Part shown: positions 1-10,354 of the stretch, in pieces
Numbering within the stretch: position 1 is the stretch's first letter
How the letters are laid out: each line of letters opens with the position of its first letter
From: Saururus chinensis
Lineage: Eukaryota; Streptophyta; Magnoliopsida; Piperales; Saururaceae
Length of the DNA: 64,000 nt
NCBI GenBank assembly: GCA_035235625.1
Contig: CP141149.1
Span: 1,893,001-1,957,000, forward strand
Direction of reading: 5' to 3'
Translations under genes and position numbers: made by a program
Notes under the pieces: model-generated
What the model saw: the letters and a program-made list of their open reading frames with translations, nothing else
Told to the model about the DNA's origin: nothing
Database searches by the model: none

Positions 1-160
1 GTTTATACCATACTTTGGTCAATTAAATCCCTGATTTGAAGCCTTGGTTTAGGCTCTACTTTTGCTTATTTAGATCCTTGATTTGCAGCCTAGTTTAAGG
101 CTATACTTTTACCTATTTAAATCCCTGAATTGAAGCCTTGTTTTAGGCTCTCCCTTGGAC
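1..160 (+). repeat. 46-bp minisatellite, edge fragment of a D-type LTR
   Basis: About three and a half diverged units of the same 46-bp repeat that fills the D LTR at 33190-49735. Each unit contains the words aatccctga and ttaggc. The repeat is cut at about 160, where pol sequence of R1 begins without an LTR, so the junction is a truncation and not a clean insertion. The rest of the LTR lies to the left of the window. Confidence 0.7.
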
Positions 161-2046
161 TACGGATGCCCAGGAGGCCTTTGAGGGGCTTCTACCTGAT
201 TTCAGCCGTCCATTTATGGTCAAGACGGACGCCTCGGACGCTGGACTGGGGGTGGTTCTGTTACAGGATGAGCGTCTGATCGCCTATTTCAGCAAGGCTC
301 TGGCGGGCCGATCCTTGTCCCTGTCCGTATATGAGAAGGAAATGCTGGCCATCATCCATGCGGTTACCAAGTGGCGGCCGTACCTATTGGGTCGTTGGTT
401 CCTGATTCGCACTGATCATCAGCCACTGAAGTATTTCCTCGAACAACAGGTGTCCACTCCATCTCAGCAGTGGTGGGTCAGTAAACTTCTTGGTTATGAT
501 TATGAAGTTGTTTATAAGAAGGGGTCAGACAACACAATGGCTGACGCTCTCTCTCGCATACCTGCCCCGGGTTCATGCTTGACCCTCTCCATGCTATCAT
601 GCCCGTTTATTGCGGAGTTGAAGTAGGCCTACTGTAGTGATGCTTCGACGCAGGCCTTGATCGTTGCCCTCCAGACTGATCCTGCAGCCCATCCATTTTA
701 TACTTGGCGGCATGATCTCTCGTTTTGGAAGGATCGGTTGTGGGTTCCCGATGTCGCTGATCTTTGCCACCGCATTATCTCGCATTTCCATGATTCTCCA
801 ATGGCTGGTCATGAGGGGACTTTCCACACCTATAAGAGGGTCAGCCAGAGTTTCTTATGGTTGGGGGTTCGTCGGCTGTGCATGAGTATGTGTCCGCTTG
901 TGATATTTGTCAGCGCGCCAAGGCAGCTACCACTTCTCCCGCGGTTTGCTCCAACCCCTGCCACTTCCTGATAAAGTCTGGGAGGATATATCGATGGACT
1001 TTGTTGAGGCTTTGCTGCTGGTGCACGGTAAGTTGGTGGTTATGGTGGTGGTTGACCGTCTGTCTAAGTATGCTCATTTCTGTGCGTTGGGAATCCTTTT
1101 ACTGCTAAGACTGTGGCTGACCTGTATGTCCGGGAGGTGGTGAAGCTTCATGGTATGCCTCGCACCATTGTTTTTTATCGTGATCGTATCTTCCTTTCTC
1201 AGTTATGGCAGGAGTTCTTTGCTTTACAGGGTACGTCCCTTCATATGAGCACTGCTTATCACCCTCAAACGGATGGGCAGATGGAGGTGGTTAATCGTTG
1301 TCTGGAGCAGTACCTGCTGTGTTTTACGATGATGCAGCCTCGCCATTGGCTTCAGCTTCTTCCATGGGCGGAGTGGTCCTATTACACTGCATATCACATG
1401 TGTGCGGGCTTCACTCCTTTTGAGGTGCTATATGGCCGACCCCCACCTACTATTTTGTCTTATGTTCCACATTGCTCTGCGGTAGCTGAGGTGGATTATA
1501 TGCTCCAAACTCGCAATGAGGTCTTGCATCAGTTAAAGATGAATTTGGTTGCGGCACAAAACCGGATGAAGCAACTATATGATGGCTGCCATACTGATTG
1601 GGAGTTCCAAGTGGGGAACTTGGTTTATGTCTCTGTGTTACCACAGCGCCAGACTTCTTTGTTTCAGCCCGAGCATTCCAAGCTCGCCCCCCAGTTCCAT
1701 GGTCCTTATCTGGTGGAAGCGCGCATTGGTCTGGTTGCTTACCGCCTCACCTTGCCGCCTGACTCCTTGGTCCATCCTGTGTTCCATGTGTCCCATCTTT
1801 GCAGGTTTGTGGGGGACCGGACATTGGCTATGGGTGCTCCACCTCCGCCTTTGATGGGTCTTGTTCTGCCCTCCAACCCAGCCCCTGCGTCTGTGATTGA
1901 GAAGAGGCGGGTTTGTCGTTCGGGTCGCATTGTTACCGAGGTTCTGGTTTCATGGCCGGGTCAGCCGTTGGAGGATGCTACGTAGATGTCTGAGGATGAT
2001 TTCTTGGCTCATTATCCAACATGGTCGCCTTGCAGACAAGGCGACT
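161..2046 (+). pseudogene. Reina-like pol remnant: RNase H, integrase, chromodomain
   Basis: RNase H at 216-560 keeps its acidic residues in TDAS, YEKE, RTDH and MADALSR. The integrase zinc finger ([18 protein letters not shown]) lies at about 780-925 and the catalytic core at about 985-1420. The C-terminal chromodomain-like segment (TEVLVSW, LEDAT) ends at about 2043. Breaks: a stop at 624-626 where R6 reads CAG, small frameshifts near 870, 940 and 1090, and a TGG-to-TAG stop at 1983-1985. The second catalytic Asp of the integrase is lost: the usual SDRD reads FYRD. About 36 bp are deleted near 190 relative to R6. The element cannot be autonomous. Confidence 0.85.
2024..2045 (+). other. Hairpin before the polypurine tract of R1
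   Basis: A perfect 9-bp stem, GTCGCCTTG with CAAGGCGAC, and a 4-nt loop overlap the last pol codons about 20 nt before the 3' LTR. The same hairpin occurs in R2, R5 and R6, and a covarying form occurs in E. Confidence 0.75.
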
Positions 2047-2064
2047 AGTGGAAGCGTGGTGGAG

Positions 2065-2402
2065 TGTTGTGCACGATTGTGCATGATGATTAGACTCTCT
2101 TTTATTACTTTACTGTATTGAACTATTTAATTGTTATTGTAGTATTTTATTATCATACTTGTTGGTTCAGTTAGTGGCTTGGGATAGCCGACCCACTAAC
2201 TGGGTTATATTGTAAGAATCGGACCGGTCTGGTTCAGCTGGTTTGGTTCCCTAGGAGGGTTGTCTCCTATATGGGGCGGCCTTGACTTTTGGTTGGCGTT
2301 TATGCAAGTTGAGATTCCCAGTTCCTCCCTTTTCTTCAATACTTCTCTCCTTTCCCTGCGCAATTCTCCTAGGTACCGATTGTGCCTGCATCGGGCACAT
2401 CA
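2065..2402 (+). repeat. 3' LTR of R1
   Basis: A 338-bp LTR begins TGTTGTGCACG and ends GGGCACATCA. It is preceded by the purine-rich stretch gaagcgtggtggag, the likely polypurine tract. A TATA-like cctatatgg lies in its second half. It is collinear with the R2 LTRs. Confidence 0.88.
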
Positions 2403-2735
2403 AGAAAGTGATACAACATTTGGACTAGTCTTTTGAAACATATTTGACTTCCTTCGCTTTACAAGATTTAGAACAAAGCAACTAAGCTTGTCACAAATGT
2501 GTATTTAATTATTTTAAACAAATATGTACTCATTTGCTAAGTTTGTAAGAATGAATTAGATGCACAAAACAATGAACCAATTGGACCACTTTTGGTCAAG
2601 TTACATCATTTTAATCGATTAAAATTAAAGTTCATTAAGAATATTCACAAATCTTTATTTCGTTTAAAGTTTAAAGACTGCTCCCATTCATTTGTTAAGA
2701 TCGTAATAACGAATGAAATGGACAAAGTGATACCC
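2403..2735 (-). repeat. One inverted unit of the ~310-bp satellite
   Basis: The reverse complement carries the landmarks of the arrays at 16246-17651 and 21055-23507: gtatcactttgtcc, cattcgttattacga, gtggtcc, gcaaatgagtacatat and aattaaatacacat, in the same order. It lies in the opposite orientation to those arrays. The adjoining R1 LTR end occupies almost the same satellite phase as R4 at 17652. Confidence 0.8.
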
Positions 2736-2988
2736 ACTTTTAGCAATCAGGGCTAAAAGAGATGATTAAACTCAGCAAAGTTCATGCACGAATCAGGGCT
2801 AAAAGGTATGATTAAAGTCAGCAAAGTTCATGCATGAATAAGAGCTAAAAGGGATAATTAACCTCAGCAAAGTTCATGCACAAATCAGGGCTAAAAGGTA
2901 TGATTAAACTCAGCAAAGTTCATGCATGAATAAGAGCTAAAAGAGATAATTAACCTCAGCAAAGTTCATGCACGAATGAGGGCTAAAA
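2736..2988 (+). repeat. 46-bp tandem repeat N, left part
   Basis: About five units spaced 46 bp, for example aatcag at 2745 and 2791, share gggctaaaag, gattaaactcagc and gttcatgcacgaat. The solo LTR at 2989 interrupts it and it resumes at 6535 in register. Read on the other strand it shares the core cacgaatcaggg with the 46-bp minisatellite of the D LTRs. It is therefore probably the minisatellite of a diverged D-type LTR lying in minus orientation. Confidence 0.8.
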
Positions 2989-4083
2989 TGTAAGGACCCT
3001 CATCTTTAAACAGGTTTTGTTTTTCATTAATTATGGGTTACTGTGAGATTTACGCGTTTTCTGATCTTATTCGGTGGTTTCATAAAATAAATAGTGTTTG
3101 TGATGGTTTTAACCAAAATTAACTTCAACATTAGTGGTTTTAAGTGATTTTAAACCAAATGTGAATTTTTGAGATTTTTTGGAATTTTCACTATTTTCCC
3201 CAAAAATTAGGGTTTTGGCGGGACCCCTGTGGGCCCCACCGTTGAAAAATTTATTTTTGTGTCAAATGAACCTAGACATATACTTAAGGTCCCACAAAAA
3301 TTTTCAGAATTTTATTAGGCTTAAATTGTGCTTAAATTTGCAAAATACCCACTTTTAGCCTACTTTTCATATTTATACCCCAAAACTTACCTATGCCTAC
3401 CCCAACCCTTACTATAAAAGGGCAAACCAGAGCCATTTCCATTTTTGGGAATAGGCTAAGGAAGGAGGGCTGGCCTAATCCCCACTTAGGCCCGAATTAG
3501 AAGCCGATTAAGGTAAGCTTGCTCTTATTAAGCACTAATCCATGGCTTTTTCTTAATTTCTTCCAAATCTACCATTTTCCCCTTGATTCAATTCGTTTTT
3601 GACCATCAAAAGCTACTGATTTTTGTTTTACTACAAACCCTAACATTCAAAATTCAATTTTTACTACCAATAAGCCCTAGATCTAAGGTTTAATTAGGGA
3701 TTTCTTGGGTAAATTGATTTCTATTAGAGTTTAATTCAAACTCATTGTGTTTTCAAGGATTTCAAGAAGGGTGACTCTTCAATCCGAGCTTAATCAAGTG
3801 CTGAGGTAATGGGTCTTCAAAATCTCTGTTTGTCCATGGTAAAACTCTCCATTTTTGGCTTATTTCGAAATGGTTTGCTTGATTTAGTGTGTTAATGGTA
3901 AGATTAGAAAATGGAATTATTTAATCCCAATTTCTTAGGGTTTTGCATTATTATGGTTTGGTTTGATATTCTGGAAGTCAAGGAGGACTTTTGATGATGA
4001 TTAGGGTGTTAGATGTGGATTTGAAGTGTTATCTATGGTGTTTCGGTTTGGATTTGCGAAAGAAGATGACTGTTTTGCCGTGT

Positions 4084-4190
4084 TGGCGATCGATCGGCCT
4101 TGCAGGGCGATCGATCGGCTGAACTGTAAATTTCAATTTTTTTTGCGTGTAACCGATCGAACGGCCTGAAGGGCGATCGATCGGCTACAC
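4084..4190 (+). other. Cluster of cgatcgatcgg palindromes
   Basis: Two copies of gcgatcgatcggc are separated by the spacer cttgcaggg. A second, partly decayed pair follows about 45 bp later (ccgatcgaacggc, then gcgatcgatcggc). The palindrome-spacer-palindrome pattern recurs with a different palindrome at 63595-63625. The function is unknown. Confidence 0.6.
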
Positions 4191-4984
4191 AGAAAATTGT
4201 ATGTTGTGTGTATGATGCCTATTTTGATGATTCCACTTTAGCTTGCCAATTTTATATGAATGTGGAGTGTTTTAAGCTATGTTAGGTTACTGGAAATGCA
4301 TGCTATTGAGTTTATGGAGTGGAGACATATGCTTAGGGATGGTGGAATGACTTATGTTTGTGGCATGATGTTGGAATTGTTATCTTGAAATTATGAATGG
4401 TTGTTTCCCTTTGGTTAAGCATATATTTTCAGTAGGACTACAATCATTGTTGGACTGATTTGTCATGATAGATTGTGGTTAGTGGTGTGTGGATGTTGGT
4501 GAATGCCATGACTCAATGATGAAATGAGTGAAGTTATATGTGTTTAGCCTTTGTGGTTGAGTTTTGAATTTAGCTATGGTTTCAACGATTCTTCTACTAT
4601 GATTTCCGCTGGAATTCATGTTTAGATAGAAATTCACATGTGTAGTGTGGTAGTGAGTTGATTTTCAAGCATGTCGATATGCATTATGTGAAATGCTTCT
4701 ACTAGTTATACACACACATGTGGGGGTTAAATGATGATGTTGAAGCTTAATATTGTGATTTTGAATGATGCATTAGGGGCTGATGAGAGCACTTATCATG
4801 GATTAGGATTCATGTATGCTTTGCCCACGTATGTACCATGCTGCATGCATCATGAAAATGGATTTCCAATTGAGGCTTCATCGTGATTAATCGAATTTGA
4901 CCAATTGGATGCAATGTGATGGAATTGTGTGCCGGATTGATCGGTCGTGGATTAATCGCAAGTTGATTGGTCCGAAAGGACATA

Positions 4985-5085
4985 TTTTGATTTGAAGTTC
5001 CTGTGTGGGACGATTTGAAGTTCCTGTGTGGAACGATTTGAAGTTCCTGTGTGGAACGATTTGAAGTTCCTGTGTGGAACGAGTG
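4985..5085 (+). repeat. 24-bp minisatellite inside the F solo LTR
   Basis: About four copies of a unit containing gatttgaagttcctgtgtgg are spaced 24 bp apart. Because 24 is divisible by 3, long open frames appear in several registers, which explains the repetitive short ORFs here. Confidence 0.85.
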
Positions 5086-5489
5086 CACTCCCTGGGTTGA
5101 GTCTTGTTAAATGGAATGATGTGGGGACGAGTTGTGTACTTGTCTTGCGGATATGTGAGAATGTTATCATGTGTGTCATCTGGACCCTGAGAATCCAGTG
5201 TGGTATGCTGTGTGCACCCCGCTACCACATGTTCTAGGGTTCTCTGTGTGAGAACTCGGGCTCTTCCCTCCGCAGGAGATGTCCCTAGGCGAACACCCCT
5301 GCTCTAGATTCTCTGTGTGAGAATGGGACATCCTTGGCCAGGATCGTCCAGGGCGAGCAGTATTAGGGATTGACAACCCCGATCTTTCTTGAATTCTTGT
5401 GTAGAAATTTTGGACCATGACACGCCTTCGTGGCCTTGTCTATGCTCCCGTCTGTGTGACATTATTGTGTGGTTACTCCTTGATGGAGT

Positions 5490-5910
5490 TTGATTTGATA
5501 CATCCATGCATGTTGGTGTTGATGTTATGCATGTGGAATATGTATGTTAGAGATACATCCATGCAGGTTGTGATGATATTATGCATGTGGGAATATGTAT
5601 GTTAGAGATACATCCATGCAGGTTGTGATGATATTATACATGTGGGAATATGTATGTTAGAGATACATCCATGCAGGTTGTGATGATATTATGCATGTGG
5701 GAATATGTATGTTAGAGATACATCCATGGAGGTTGTGATGATATTATGAATGTGGAAATATGTATGTTAGAGATACATCAATGCGGGATTGGTTATGATG
5801 TGAATGCATGTGGGAATATGTATGCTAGAGATACATCCATGCGGGATTGGTTATGATGTGAATGCATGTGGGAATATGTATGCTAGAGATACATCCATGC
5901 AGGTTGTATT
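5490..5910 (+). repeat. 55-58-bp minisatellite inside the F solo LTR
   Basis: The word ttagagatacatcca recurs near 5546, 5601, 5656, 5711 and 5766 (period 55). It then appears as ctagagatacatcca near 5823 and 5881 (57-58). About seven units. Each contains gcatgtgggaatatgtatg. Confidence 0.85.
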
Positions 5911-6534
5911 ATGCATTATGATGCAGTGTTAGGTGATATGAATGTGTGATCAGAAAGTGATGCACCATGTAAATCTTTGATTTGAACGATCTCATTGCTA
6001 TGCTATCGTATTTTCAACGTTGACAGTGATGTTAAAACCATTGCTGAGTGTTAAAACTCACCCCTCTTTTGTGTTTTGATTTGGGGCTGCGTGGTGTGAC
6101 ATGCAGACGGACAGGATTGCCTCTTTGAGGAAAGGTCAGAGGTAGCTTGGGTGTGATGAGGGAGATCGTTGCGTGACTTACCTGCGTTTATTTCATGCTT
6201 TATGTTCGAACCTTTGTGTAGGGTTCTTGTTTGGATTTATGTCATATTTTGCAGTTGTGATGCTTATGACTTATTTTGAGCCAGTGTGGGCTTACTTAAC
6301 TAAGCTTGTGGGTTTGAGATTGTTGTTTACTTTGTGATAAACAACACCTTTTTCTTCCCTTTTATTTACTCTTGCTCAAAGGATTGTGCGCACTCCGTGT
6401 TTCTGTTAATCGCCCGTGGTTAGGGATTAAGTCTTCCGCTAGATCATTTCTCAATTTTCACTTCGTCGCCCCCGCGCGCTTGACCGGTCCCTGGACCGGG
6501 TTCGGCTCGGGTCGGGCATCGCCTGGGCGTGACA

Positions 6535-6800
6535 TAAAATGTATGATTAAACTCAGCAAAGTTTATGCACTAATCAAGGCTAAAACATACGATTAAATTG
6601 AGCAAAGTTCATGCACGAATTAGTGCTAAAAGAGATGATTCAATTCAGAATCATTCATGCCCAAATTAGGGCAAATAGAGATGATTAACATTAGAATCCT
6701 TCATGTACGAAATAGGGCAAATAGATATCATTAAACTCATATTTATTCATTCATGAATTAGGGCAAATATGGCCGATTAAACTCAGATTCATGCATGACT
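6535..6800 (+). repeat. 46-bp tandem repeat N, right part
   Basis: Continues the repeat interrupted at 2988, beginning with the second copy of the target duplication taaaa. About five to six more units become increasingly diverged towards 6800 (attagggcaaatagag, gattaaactca). Confidence 0.75.
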
Positions 6801-7265
6801 AAATCTCGCAACAAAAATGAATTCAAACAATCACACTAGGGGCTTGACGTAGGGGTGAAATTTATCATCAAACCTTGATGACTATGGGTGTGAAAACAAC
6901 ACCTACCTCTACTAGTACACCTCCAAAGCTTTCCTCCTCCACAGCTATTCTTTGTGGTGCACCTTGATGGGAGAAGTGAAGAGAGGGGAGATAGAGGAGG
7001 CGGAACCATCCAAAAAAGCTAAGCCTCCGCCCCCCCAAGCTCTGTATAACCTACTCCTACAATCTAGGTGCTTTAACCAGGAGGATGGACTAAAGGTACT
7101 GGTACATACCCCACTAGACTCCTAGGTTATCCCTCCTTATCTACAAGAACCACCCCTTACAAGCCTAGCCAAGCACATCCTACAAAGTAGTGCCACCCCC
7201 TACTTTTTAGGGATTGTCAAAAATCAATTTCCCAGCCTAATCCTCAAGTTCTAGGACTCTATCTC
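6801..7265 (-). repeat. Probable remnant of a D-type LTR
   Basis: No coding sequence. Read on the minus strand it has tatac, then a pyrimidine-rich run (gcctcctctatctcccctctc), then aaggtgcacc. This order resembles the TATA and pyrimidine tract at 32660-32780 in the D LTR. With the 46-bp repeat beside it, it looks like the promoter end of a diverged D-type LTR in minus orientation. The resemblance is by eye and weak. Confidence 0.4.
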
Positions 7266-7624
7266 TATTGAGAATGGATGCCCACAATGGCATGGCGACT
7301 GGCATAGGGGAAGGGAGTGGCATAGGAAGGCTAGGAAAGGGGAGAAGGAGAGGCATGGCCGCCGGACAAGAGGGAGAGCAGGGAAGGGGAGAAGAAGATT
7401 AGAGAGACAATAATTCCTTCATTAATCATATAAGGGCATAACCCTTTCACTTAAATAGATAATCCTAATGGGCTCACTAGCAAGCACCTAAGGCCCATTA
7501 ACATAATTAAATAAAGCACTAATACCCTAATTAACCTATTTACCTCATTGCCCTTATTACATAATTAAAACCCTAATTACCCTAGCACGTGGCCCCAATG
7601 GCAGCCCCTACGACATTCACAACA
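7266..7624 (-). repeat. E-type LTR remnant
   Basis: Collinear with the two E LTRs (29669-30001, 52964-53314). Shared landmarks are gatgcccacaatggc, gccgccggacaagag, attagagagacaat, aaccctaattaccctagca and the terminal ttcacaaca. The 4 bp after it, ttcc, match the base run just inside the E element at 30002. This is therefore probably the 3' LTR of a minus-strand E copy whose interior was replaced by R2. Confidence 0.75.
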
Positions 7625-7628
7625 TTCC

Positions 7629-7967
7629 TGTTGTGCACGATTGTGCACGATGCTCAGACTCTCTTTTTATTACTTTATTGCATTGAACTATTTAATTGTT
7701 ATTGTAGTCTTTTATTATTGTACTTATTGGTTCAGTTAGTGGCCTGGGATAGCCGACCCACTAATGGGATTATATTGTATGAACCGGGCCGGTTTGGTTT
7801 AGCTAGTTCGGTTCCCCAGGAGGGTCATCTCCTATATGGGGTGGCCTTGACTCTTGTTTCCAGTTTATGCAAATTGTGATTTCTAGTCTCTCCCCTTTCA
7901 TCAATACTTCTGCCCTTTCCCTGTGCAATTCTCTTAGGTACCGATAGTGCCTACGTCAGGCACATCA
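7629..7967 (+). repeat. 5' LTR of R2
   Basis: 339 bp, TGTTGTGCACG to GGCACATCA. A TATA-like cctatatgg lies at 7831-7839. It holds two tandem copies of the ttgtgcacga word near its start, whereas the 3' LTR has one. Confidence 0.9.
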
Positions 7968-7968
7968 T

Positions 7969-7980
7969 TGGTATCGGAGC
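7969..7980 (+). other. Primer binding site of R2
   Basis: tggtatcggagc, 11 of 12 matches to the complement of the plant initiator-Met tRNA 3' end, lies one base after the LTR. It primes minus-strand synthesis. Confidence 0.88.
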
Positions 7981-7998
7981 TTTTGCGATCCTCGGCCA

Positions 7999-9501
7999 TG
8001 GCTCATGGCAAACAGGCTGTTGTAAGGAGGCGCCTTCAGAGAAGGAGGCACCAGTACCATCAACAGCGGACAGCCCGAAGGCCAATTCCGTGGTTAGCAA
8101 CGCCAAGCTATCAAAGATTCTCTTGGCGGTGCAAACCCTTATTGCAGACATTGCCAGCCTGAAGGTACAGCAAGCCGGGTTGGACGCAAGCACACTACCC
8201 TGGAAGCGCGCGACCCTCCTATTCGGCCTGTACCAGTTGCTTCGACTCCGGAGAAGGGCTGGCCCTCGCAGCCTCCAGAGCCGATCCTCCCCAACCCCCT
8301 AGTGCCGACTGGCATCCACATAAGAGTACAACCCTATCCTGCACGCTATGGCGCTGGCCAGCCAGTGTTGGGAGGAAGACGCCAGACCTGGGACATGCGA
8401 GGCACGCCAGGTGTTCGTGAAAATACCCATATGATATTGCCCCATCCGAACTAGTTCCAGGACGCTGAAGAGGAGTGGGACGAGTTCCCTAGGCATGGTG
8501 GGGGACAATGAGGGGGCGCTTAACCACCCTTGCTCGCCTGCAGTTCCCTCGCTACAGCGGGGATGACGATCCGGTGGAGTGGTTGTATAAGGCGGAAATT
8601 TTTTTCGCCTACCAAGGAACGCACTCTGAGGCTGAACGCTTGCACATCGTGGCCTTTCACTTGGATGGCGATGCCTCGGTATGGTTCCAAAGCTTTGAGA
8701 AAGAGGTCCATTATCCGACCTGGGCAGCCTTCTCCGATGAACTCTGTGTTCAGTTTGGGCCTAATGAGTTCCAAGATTTTAATGAGATGCTGTCATCCCT
8801 GCACCAGACTACCACTGTCTGTGCATACTATACCGACATCATGAAGGTGGCTAACCAGTTGCCCGATTGGCCGGTGGCCGCCTTGGTGGGCACCTTCAAG
8901 CATGGCCTCAAGCCTGAGATTTTGGAAGAGATGAGGCACTTTCCATGTGCCAACGTGCGGGACGTGGTGCGGCACGCCCGCATCGAAGAGGAAAAATTGG
9001 CTAGATAGTGCAGAGGAGGGCGGCTTGGCCCATTGGCTTGATCTGTACCTAGCGCCAATTCCTTACCCCCGCCCCTCAGTCCAGAGTTTCGAGAAGGAGG
9101 TTCGCTACCCTACATGGGCGGCCTTTTTCGACGAACTCTGTGTTCAGTTTGGGCCTAATGAGTTCCAGGATTTTAATGAGATGCTGTCATCCCAGCACCA
9201 GACTACCACCGTCTGTGCATATTACACTAAATTCATGAAGGTCGCCAATCGACTGCCCGATTGGCCGGTGGCTACCTTAGTTGGTACCTTCAAGCGCGGC
9301 CTCAAGCCTAAAATTTTAGAGGAGATGCGACACTTCCCATGTGTTAACATGCGAGACGTGGTGCACCATGCTCGCATCGAAGAGGAAAAACTGGCCAGAC
9401 AGCGCAGAGGAGGGCGGCTTGGACCATTGTCTCAGTCTGTTCCTAGCGCCAATTCCTTGACCACGCCCCCTAGCAGTTCTGCAACCGGTCGCCCAAACTA
9501 G
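7999..9501 (+). pseudogene. Reina-like gag with a tandem duplication of the capsid half
   Basis: An N-terminal part at 7999-8507 is frame-broken; one frame has a leucine-rich helix-like stretch (KLSKILLAVQTLIADI). The capsid-like core at 8508-9008 contains PVEWLYKAEIFF and DGDASVWFQ, typical of retrotransposon gag. After a stop at 9006-9008 the second half of that core appears again at about 9083-9430 (SFEKEVRYPTWAAF to ARIEEEKLAR). The two copies lie about 393 bp apart and differ at many positions. The duplication probably arose by recombination between two elements, since the copies are not identical. Gag would form the virus-like particle. This copy cannot make a normal one. Confidence 0.8.
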
Positions 9502-9544
9502 CTGCCGGCTCCTGCCAGGTCCAATTGTACAATGTCTCACACCG

Positions 9545-10339
9545 GCTCAAATGGAGGAACGTCGTTCGAAGGGGTTATGCTTCCGATGTGACAAGAAATT
9601 TGTGCTTGGGCACCGATGTTTTGTTAAGGGTAGTCTTTTGGTGGAAGAGATTGACGACGTGGAAAAGGATTTCGATAGCTCTGCCCCGTTCGCAATTGAG
9701 GAGCTCTTACATGAGATATAAGTGCATGCATTTTCAGGGGCATTTACTCCTCACACGATACGCGTCTAGGGGTTCCTCAAGCGCCAACAGGTAGCTATCT
9801 TGATTGATAGTGGTTCTACTCACAATTTTATTAATGACAGGGTCGCTCACAGGCTTGGTTGTTTTGTATCGGATTCTAAGCCCTTTGACGTACTGATTGG
9901 AGAGGGCAAGCACCTCCGGAGCAATGGGGTGTGTGCACAAGTCACTTTGTCTGTCCAGGGCCACTCATTCGTCACCAATCTCTTCCTGTTACCTACAAAA
10001 GGGGCGGACGTTGTGTTAGGCGTGCAGTGGCTACAGGAGCTCGGCGATGTCGTTTGGAACTTTCAAGAGATGTGGATGGACTTTGAGCTCCAGGGGCAGC
10101 GTGTTCGGTTGGAAGGCTCTAGGCCGGGCACTCTTCTCTCCGCCCTTCCTTCGAGCACTTTGTTCTGGTTCACCCCCCAAGGGCTCCTGTTGCAGCAGCG
10201 TGCAGCTCTTGAGGTGTCTCAGGACAGCATGTCGGCTGACCTCCAGGAGTTATTGATAGATCACCAGGACTTATTCACTGAGCCGCAAGGTCTTCCTCCT
10301 CCCCGCTCTCATGATCATCAGAATCCTATCACAGCTTGA
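9545..10339 (+). pseudogene. Gag zinc knuckle and aspartic protease of R2
   Basis: A CCHC-like knuckle (LCFRCDKKFVLGHRC) lies at about 9570-9615 in a frame different from the upstream gag. It is followed by an acidic linker (LLVEEIDDVE) and a stop (TAA) at 9719-9721. The protease has its catalytic DSG in LIDSGSTHNFIN at about 9798-9833 and the flap-side segment ADVVLGVQWLQEL at about 9995-10036. The frame ends with TGA at 10337-10339, just before the RT segment. The protease would process gag-pol; the upstream breaks leave it stranded. Confidence 0.82.
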
Positions 10340-10354
10340 ACGGCCCCAACCAAT

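Larger units (their letters stand above)
161..2402 (+). mobile_element. R1: 5'-truncated Reina-like Ty3/gypsy retrotransposon
   Basis: Only the 3' half survives: the end of RT, RNase H, integrase, a C-terminal chromodomain-like segment, a polypurine tract and one LTR. The protein closely resembles R2 (7629-13393) and R6 (58893-62680). The short LTR and the integrase with a C-terminal chromodomain fit the Reina clade of chromoviruses. The 5' LTR, gag, protease and most of RT are missing. The left edge abuts D-type minisatellite and the right edge abuts a 310-bp satellite unit. No target duplication can be assigned. Confidence 0.85.
2989..6534 (+). mobile_element. 3.5-kb solo LTR, F type
   Basis: Begins TGTAAGGACC and ends GGGCGTGACA. 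It is flanked by the 5-bp duplication taaaa at 2984-2988 and 6535-6539. Removing it restores the 46-bp repeat, so this is a complete LTR without an internal region, left by LTR-LTR recombination. It contains no pol domain. Its last ~600 bp match, on the other strand, the start of the F-type LTR at 23508 (gggcatcgcc/ggcacctgcc end, gagtgttaaaactca, ttggggctgc). It holds 24-bp and 55-bp minisatellites and a pair of palindromes, listed separately. Short open stretches at 4810-5237 follow from the 24-bp repeat and are not genes. Confidence 0.88.

Noticed and set aside
4810-5228. Minus-strand frames with repeated SFHTGTSNR-like units
   Set aside because: Produced by the 24-bp minisatellite, whose period is a multiple of three; there is no gene context inside an LTR.
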